A DNA stretch of 43,141 nucleotides from JAGLQA01 sp023135565 (lineage in GTDB: Bacteria > Acidobacteriota > Aminicenantia > UBA2199): positions 1 to 43,141 of the forward strand of contig DAOWCY010000039.1 of assembly GCA_030639305.1 (NCBI GenBank), read 5' to 3'. Made by a program: the position numbers and the translations under genes. Below, piece after piece: positions 38,984 to 43,141 of this stretch (the first letter of the stretch is position 1; every line of letters starts with the position of its first letter). Below the pieces are notes generated by a model, which was given only the letters and a program-made list of their open reading frames with translations, had not been told where the DNA came from and searched no databases.

Positions 38984-40245
38984 GGGACCAGGGCAGACCA
39001 CAATCTACCGGCCATCTGCTTTGAAAAAGTAAGCGCTTCGTTTTCGTCTATAGTCAATATTTTCTTGTTTTTAACGATTAATTTTCCCCGGCTGATCACA
39101 CTTTCGATGTGATTCGCTTCTATCCCGTAAATAAAATGAGAAAGAAAATTATCCCGGTTAACCTCCGTGGGAGTATCATAATCTAATATAATTAGGTTAT
39201 TTTCCCCGTCCCCGGGAAAACCGTTAGCTGCTGTGTAATCGTGAATTTTGCGGAAGCGGCGGTAAATCTCCGGGACAGAGACTTGCTCGCTGTGCCGGCC
39301 CACGAAATAGGCGACTTTGGCGCTGCGCAGCATATCGCTGTGCATACCGTCCGTACCTAACATCAGGTTCTCCACATATCCCGGGGGCGTGAAAAAGCCC
39401 ACATTATTGTTCAAATTGCTTTCCACATTCTGCACCACAAAAGCCGGGGAAGCCTTTAGTATTTCCCATTCCCGGCTCGATAAATGGAGACAGTGAGCCA
39501 GGATCGTTTTTTCCTTATTCAAAACCCCGGCATCCCGGAAGCGTTCGATTACTCTTTTTTTATAATTTTCTAAGCAGTGTTCCTGGTCGATGGGGTCTTC
39601 CGCGGCATGAACGTGGATACCGGAATCGTACTTCTCGACCAGGTCTACCGCCTGCTTTAACAAATCTTCGCCTACGGTAAAAGACGCATGAAGCCCCACT
39701 AAACCCGGCCGCCCGGTTAACAAAAAATTCTCCGTCTCTTCCAGGCCCTGCCGCCGGGGAATCTCTCCGCCGCGGTCGGACAACTCATAACAGGGCAGAT
39801 ATGAAATCCCCACCCTGTCGAAAGCCCGGGCAATGGTGGACAGGGAATCCCGCACGGCATTGGGGGAAGAGTGGTGATCGAAAACGAAAGTGACGCCCTT
39901 TTTGGCGCAGTATAGGGCAGTGACTAAAGCGCAGGCTTCTATCGTTTCGAGGTCGAGTTTTTTGTCCAAAGCCCACCAGATATATTTTAGAACCTGGTGG
40001 AAATTTTGCGGTGTTTTTTTTGGAGCGGGCATGCCCCGGGCCAGGGCTGAATAGACATGATGATGGGCGCAGCCGAAAGCTTTTGTCACCAGCCGGTTTT
40101 TACAATCCAGGACAGTCGCAGCCGCCGGAATTTCGGCTGCGAACTCGATAGTGCCGTCCGCGCCTTCATTTATTTTGATGTGGCCCTGTGTAAACCGCAG
40201 TGTTTTCCAATCCACGTATACGCTGTCTTTTAAGTAAAGAGCCAT
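38980..40245 (-). CDS. ssnA: SsnA-like metal-dependent aminohydrolase
   Basis: 421 residues; GGAGGT precedes ATG 40245. Amidohydrolase superfamily (chlorohydrolase/TrzN-like). The metal ligands expected are visible: CAHHHVYSALARG (HxH after strand 1), VHAAED (His), AHCLHLS (His) and LGTDGMHSD (Asp). KYIWWALDKKLD and FDHHSSPNAV are characteristic of the SsnA group, named in E. coli near selenium/purine-related genes. Those genes (ygfK, xdh-like) are not in this window, so the assignment is by sequence pattern only. The natural substrate of SsnA is unsettled; deamination of a purine-like or other N-heterocycle is the usual guess. It overlaps convergently with the response regulator gene. Confidence 0.82.
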   Translation of the reverse strand: MALYLKDSVYVDWKTLRFTQGHIKINEGADGTIEFAAEIPAAATVLDCKNRLVTKAFGCAHHHVYSALARGMPAPKKTPQNFHQVLKYIWWALDKKLDLETIEACALVTALYCAKKGVTFVFDHHSSPNAVRDSLSTIARAFDRVGISYLPCYELSDRGGEIPRRQGLEETENFLLTGRPGLVGLHASFTVGEDLLKQAVDLVEKYDSGIHVHAAEDPIDQEHCLENYKKRVIERFRDAGVLNKEKTILAHCLHLSSREWEILKASPAFVVQNVESNLNNNVGFFTPPGYVENLMLGTDGMHSDMLRSAKVAYFVGRHSEQVSVPEIYRRFRKIHDYTAANGFPGDGENNLIILDYDTPTEVNRDNFLSHFIYGIEANHIESVISRGKLIVKNKKILTIDENEALTFSKQMAGRLWSALVP

Positions 40246-40271
40246 GGTTTTTTACCTCCCCGATAGTTTAC

Positions 40272-40300
40272 CAGATAACACTCTCTTTTACAAATTTCAA
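40272..40300 (-). promoter_or_regulatory. Putative promoter of the aminohydrolase gene
   Basis: Minus strand: TTGAAA (40295-40300), 17-bp spacer, TATCTG (40272-40277). An overlapping TTGTAA-17-TAAACT is an alternative. Confidence 0.4.
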
Positions 40301-40345
40301 AGCCCGCGGCGCGGGGAGTCTATGAGGGGCTTTTTTCCTTAAACA

Positions 40346-40439
40346 AAAGTTTTGATCAAACTTTTTCAAAAGTGCGGTGTGCCGCTGGACCCCGACGATG
40401 AATTCAATGGGGGCGTCACCCGGCAGGGCCGCCGGAGGC
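40346..40439. repeat. Dispersed intergenic repeat with reversed GCCTCCGGCGGCC core
   Basis: It contains AGTTTTGATCAAACTTTTTC (shared with about 36651) and GGCCGCCGGAGGC (40427-40439), the exact reverse of the 13-mer family core. No gene is seen in 40246-40592. Confidence 0.6.
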
Positions 40440-40500
40440 GAGTCCTTCAGAGTTCACGAATGCCCGTTTGCTGAGTGCTGAAGGCCGAATGCTGAAGGCT

Positions 40501-40536
40501 GTAACAATCCGGTTTTTCCTAAAACCGGATTGTTAC
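40501..40536. other. Perfect 16-bp hairpin
   Basis: GTAACAATCCGGTTTT (40501-40516) and AAAACCGGATTGTTAC (40521-40536) are perfect inverted repeats with a TCCT loop. It lies 12 bp upstream of the promoter for the gene at 40593. No T-run follows, so an operator or insulating terminator for upstream transcription are both possible. Confidence 0.8.
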
Positions 40537-40547
40537 CGGCCTGGGGG

Positions 40548-40576
40548 TTGTAGATTTTTTTTTAATGTATTATAAT
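40548..40576 (+). promoter_or_regulatory. Promoter of the gene at 40593
   Basis: TTGTAG (40548-40553), 17-bp T-rich spacer, TATAAT (40571-40576). The start site would be about 10 nt before the ATG, at the AGGA box. Confidence 0.6.
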
Positions 40577-40592
40577 TCCTTTAGGAAAAAAA

Positions 40593-41810
40593 ATGTTTAA
40601 GAATAAAGAAATTAGAGACAATGTGCTGTTGATTTCGATGGCGATTATAACCATCGTGTTCCTGGTTTATATTTTTTTCCCCTCAGTGGACGGCGAACCG
40701 CGGAACGGGGAAAAAACCTCCCAACCGGTTAAAACCAAAAAACCGCGAAAATCCCTGATTACCCTATTTTCAGGGGGGAAAGTAGATAAAGAGAAATTAG
40801 CGGATTTGAACCTATCGTTGGAGAAAGAGATCGCTGAGATTTATTTAACTGTAGTGTCTTCCTCTGATCCTTTTACTTCTTACGGGACAGATGCGATAAA
40901 AAAAATTGTGGACGAAAGCGAAGACGAGATATTGAAAAAATATTCTAAATTCAGTTTCTTCGACCTAAAAGAAATCCTGGACATAGAGTTTCCCCGCCAG
41001 TACGACGATACGTTGAAATTCAACATGTACCTGACTGTATTTTTGATAAAAATCACGGCGGAAAACGCGGCGGAAAAGCTGGCGGAACTGCCCCGGGTTG
41101 ATTTCGAAAACAGCGTCTCCACCGGGGTTTATGCGCTGCTGGGCGGCGAGTTAGAGAAGGACTATCAAGCCTTACCGCTGTTGTTTTATTTTAAGCTTTT
41201 GCTGCAGCGTTTGAATTTTTATTCTTTTAATGATGACGCTGCTTTTTTTAGAGAAAAGACGGCGAACATCAGGGACATCTCATACAGCAAGCATTTACCC
41301 GGGATGAAAGAGTTTTTGAGTTTTTCGCTGGAACCGGGCCGTTACCGCCTGGAATGGGTCGAAGGTGACGGGCTCAGCGCCGATGATAAGAAAACTTATA
41401 CCAGTTTGAATTTAAAGACCGGCAATTTTTTCAAGCAGAATTATTTGGTTTTCCCGGACCCGGAAAACAAAAAGAACAATGAATGGATTAAAGAGCTTTG
41501 TGCCGCCGATTCCGGTGACATCGAATTAGAGGAGCTTAAGATTTTAAGCGAAGACCCCATGAAAAGCTTACAGAACAAGAAGATATTGTATACGCCGGTT
41601 AACCCGCAATTTATCGTGGTTCTCAGCGAGTATGCGGATAAAGGGGTTAGTGAAATCGAATTTGTAAACAGGTTGGTCAGCGCCCGGTTGAAGGATTTTT
41701 ATAGAAAATTTTCTATTGTTGATTTTTCCACGGCAGCGCCCGAAAGTAAAACCTTTAAAACGGCGATAAAAGCATTCGGCCATTATTTAAAGAAGAATCA
41801 TAAAAAATAG
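40593..41810 (+). CDS. Membrane-anchored protein of unknown function
   Basis: 405 residues; AGGA lies 7 nt before ATG 40593. One N-terminal TM helix (VLLISMAIITIVFLVYIFF, about 11-29) is followed by a Lys/Pro-rich linker and a long soluble domain of mixed helix and strand, with no motif I recognise. Notable stretches are EEIAEIYLTVVSSSDPFTSYG-like helix-loop, FPRQYDDTLKFNMYLTVFLIK and PGRYRLEWVEGDG. Type II topology is likely (inference), placing the bulk in the periplasm if the positive-inside rule applies to the short N-terminus. It is a single gene with its own promoter. Confidence 0.75.
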   Translation: MFKNKEIRDNVLLISMAIITIVFLVYIFFPSVDGEPRNGEKTSQPVKTKKPRKSLITLFSGGKVDKEKLADLNLSLEKEIAEIYLTVVSSSDPFTSYGTDAIKKIVDESEDEILKKYSKFSFFDLKEILDIEFPRQYDDTLKFNMYLTVFLIKITAENAAEKLAELPRVDFENSVSTGVYALLGGELEKDYQALPLLFYFKLLLQRLNFYSFNDDAAFFREKTANIRDISYSKHLPGMKEFLSFSLEPGRYRLEWVEGDGLSADDKKTYTSLNLKTGNFFKQNYLVFPDPENKKNNEWIKELCAADSGDIELEELKILSEDPMKSLQNKKILYTPVNPQFIVVLSEYADKGVSEIEFVNRLVSARLKDFYRKFSIVDFSTAAPESKTFKTAIKAFGHYLKKNHKK

Positions 41811-41991
41811 ATATTCCCGCGCTTGGCGGATTTCTCACCAGGATCAGGATAAACCGTTCTCAATTAGGGTAAGTCCTGTAACATGTGAAGCGAATCGTTC
41901 GGTTCAATAGTAGGATCAGGCGGCGGACAAAAAAATCAACAATTCTTTATCCAGCGCCTTTTTATCCAACCCGCGAAACAGGGGGAAATAT

Positions 41992-42016
41992 GGGCACGGC
42001 AAAACACACCGTGCCC
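41992..42016. terminator. Terminator-like hairpin downstream of the methyltransferase gene
   Basis: GGGCACGG (41992-41999) / CCGTGCCC (42009-42016), 8-bp stem, 9-nt loop. It lies 12 bp past the minus-strand stop at 42029, with only short T-rich flanks. The gap 41811-42028 has no other content that I support. Confidence 0.5.
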
Positions 42017-42028
42017 GTTTCCAGGTTT

Positions 42029-42778
42029 CTAATTGTTTTCCAATATGAAAAAGATATAACCGTAATAATCCGAATACTTACGGAACATATCGATTTCCTT
42101 TTGAAAGGCTTCGATAATGACCATGTCCTCCGGGTTATTTGCATACTTCTCGCGAAAATCTTTTAATACATTCTCCAGGGGCCGGTAGAAGTCATCCCAC
42201 CACGCGCAGCCGGGCAGTTGAAAATGACCGGTGCAGTGATACCCGCACGCTTCAATGACTTGCGCCGCGTCTTCCCGGCTCATCATCCCCGGGGATATTT
42301 GATCGAAGAATGTTTTCAGTTCGCCGGGAGCCTCCGGTTTCAACCAAAAGAGGTCGGTCAATGCCATCATGCCCCCGGTTTTAAGATACTTCTTCCACAG
42401 CTTTAACCCGTTTTCCAGCCCCAGTATGAAAATCGAACCTTCGGCCCAGATGATGTCGAAAGACCGGTTTTCAAAATCCATTGCCCCCATATCACCCGGG
42501 ACGCAATCGATGTTATCCGCCATACCCTGGGCTTTCGCATGTTGCTTTAAGCTGTCCAGGAACTCCCGGTGATTATCCAACGCGGTAATACGGCCGTTGG
42601 ACAGTTTGGCCAGTTGGACGGTATGGAGCCCGGTACCGCAGCCGATGTCCAGTATTTTTGGATTCTCCGGCAGTGGTTTAGCATGACGCAGTATATTAAA
42701 GGCTTTTTTTGTCGAATCATAATTTCCCGGCCCAACGCGGGGCAGTTGTTCAAATATTTGGTAAAAAAGTTGTTCCAA
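42029..42778 (-). CDS. Class I SAM-dependent methyltransferase (TTG start)
   Basis: 249 residues. The start is TTG 42776-42778: a strong AGGAGGT lies 7 nt upstream and no ATG is suitably placed. The Rossmann SAM motifs are clear: ILDIGCGTGLHTVQLAKL (motif I, about 42-59), ITALDNH (acidic end of strand 2), CVPGDMGAMDF, FDIIWAEGSIFILG (motif IV region) and WKKYLKTGGMMALTDLFW (post-motif). The C-terminal half (GCAWWDDFYRPLENVL) would form the substrate lid. It resembles small-molecule methyltransferases of the Methyltransf_11/25 type; the substrate is unknown. Single gene. Confidence 0.9.
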   Translation of the reverse strand: MEQLFYQIFEQLPRVGPGNYDSTKKAFNILRHAKPLPENPKILDIGCGTGLHTVQLAKLSNGRITALDNHREFLDSLKQHAKAQGMADNIDCVPGDMGAMDFENRSFDIIWAEGSIFILGLENGLKLWKKYLKTGGMMALTDLFWLKPEAPGELKTFFDQISPGMMSREDAAQVIEACGYHCTGHFQLPGCAWWDDFYRPLENVLKDFREKYANNPEDMVIIEAFQKEIDMFRKYSDYYGYIFFILENN

Positions 42779-43013
42779 TTTGGGTACCTCCTATCAAGGT
42801 AAAATTTTGGAATTGTTTTGATTTTGGAAAAATGAAGACATCTTTCCCCACATACTATCTGCAGACGGAATGCCTGACTTGTAGTATCGCAAACGTCCGG
42901 TCAATTATATTACAAGATCCATTTTCATACACCGTAATAATATCATAATCCGCGGAAATTTACAAGAAAAAAGGCGGTAACTATTCAGTTCCGGGAAAAT
43001 CTAAAACAATCTT

Positions 43014-43026
43014 GCCTCCGGCGGCC
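43014..43026. repeat. GCCTCCGGCGGCC repeat core
   Basis: Exact copy of the 13-mer seen at 1750 and 32697. Apart from it and the promoter, 42779-43080 is AT-rich with no gene I can support. Confidence 0.6.
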
Positions 43027-43080
43027 CTGCAATACTGTTGCCTTAAGGAAATAAAAAACGATCTAAAATGCCAATAAAGC

Positions 43081-43109
43081 TTGACAAATATGTGTTTTCT
43101 AGCTATAAC
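43081..43109 (+). promoter_or_regulatory. Near-consensus sigma-70 promoter at the right edge
   Basis: TTGACA (43081-43086), 17-bp spacer, TATAAC (43104-43109): one mismatch to consensus in both boxes together. It drives transcription rightward out of the window. Confidence 0.75.
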
Positions 43110-43115
43110 GTCCAC

Positions 43116-43141
43116 ATGAATTTAAAATTTAGATTTTTTAA
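43116..43141 (+). CDS. Possible start of a gene running off the window
   Basis: ATG 43116 (MNLKFRFF) is open to the edge and begins where the promoter at 43081 would start transcription, 7 bp after the -10. No ribosome site precedes it, so it would be leaderless. A Lys/Arg plus aromatic start fits a signal peptide, but too little is visible. Confidence 0.3.

Overview
The window looks like a chromosomal stretch of a Gram-negative-type bacterium with moderate GC. The best guess is a member of the Candidatus Aminicenantes / Acidobacteriota neighbourhood, from the combination of large secreted SBBP-propeller proteins, FN3 and carboxypeptidase-regulatory-like repeats, a PEGA-tailed Ser/Thr kinase, a Kre9/KNH-like C-terminal domain, a response regulator with a Cys-rich CxxC output tail, and many GC-rich palindromic intergenic repeats. 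This assignment is inference. I saw no rRNA, tRNA, CRISPR array, transposase, integrase or phage gene.

Region 1 (1-2.2 kb) holds the end of a secreted protein, an exact 21-bp-period degenerate repeat, and an unrecognised membrane-anchored protein on the minus strand. Region 2 (2.2-19.1 kb) has three secreted or surface proteins on the plus strand: an SBBP propeller protein, a second and larger SBBP/FN3 protein broken by one in-frame TAA in its seventh blade, and a leucine-rich-repeat protein with a C-terminal outer-membrane barrel. Embedded among them on the minus strand is a compact two-gene operon encoding a SIR2-fold/TIR protein and a STAND NTPase with a WD40 propeller.

Region 3 (19.1-27.6 kb) encodes an 821-residue protein with a TIR/nucleoside-deoxyribosyltransferase-like domain, a TRAFs-binding-type helical repeat and a C-terminal SLOG-like Rossmann domain. 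It is followed by a Lys-rich histone-H1-like protein, a small Gly-rich protein, a 964-residue orphan and a four-TM tandem SLATT/DUF4231 protein. SLOG, TIR, STAND and SLATT modules are all known parts of NAD+/nucleotide-signal conflict systems. I saw no CD-NTase, reverse transcriptase or Argonaute, and the architecture does not match standard Thoeris or CBASS.

Regulatory DNA appears to tie the surface proteins to the intracellular ones. A promoter/operator module is duplicated upstream of the second SBBP gene and the SLOG gene. A second leader element occurs upstream of the second SBBP gene, the LRR gene and (inverted) the SLOG gene. A related TGTA(A)CAAYATGTT motif lies upstream of the first SBBP gene. 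This 1.9-27.6 kb interval is the best candidate for an undescribed system: surface propeller/LRR proteins plus TIR/STAND/SLOG/SLATT machinery.

Region 4 (27.9-43.1 kb) is more ordinary: a kinase / TPR-PEGA / MscS operon, a CBM9-like secreted protein, a UbiA-like membrane protein with degenerate Asp motifs, a class V aminotransferase, a lipoprotein, a response regulator convergent with an SsnA-like amidohydrolase, an unknown anchored protein and a SAM methyltransferase with a TTG start. Intergenic DNA here is rich in hairpin-forming dispersed repeats. The window ends on a near-consensus sigma-70 promoter just before a possible new gene.
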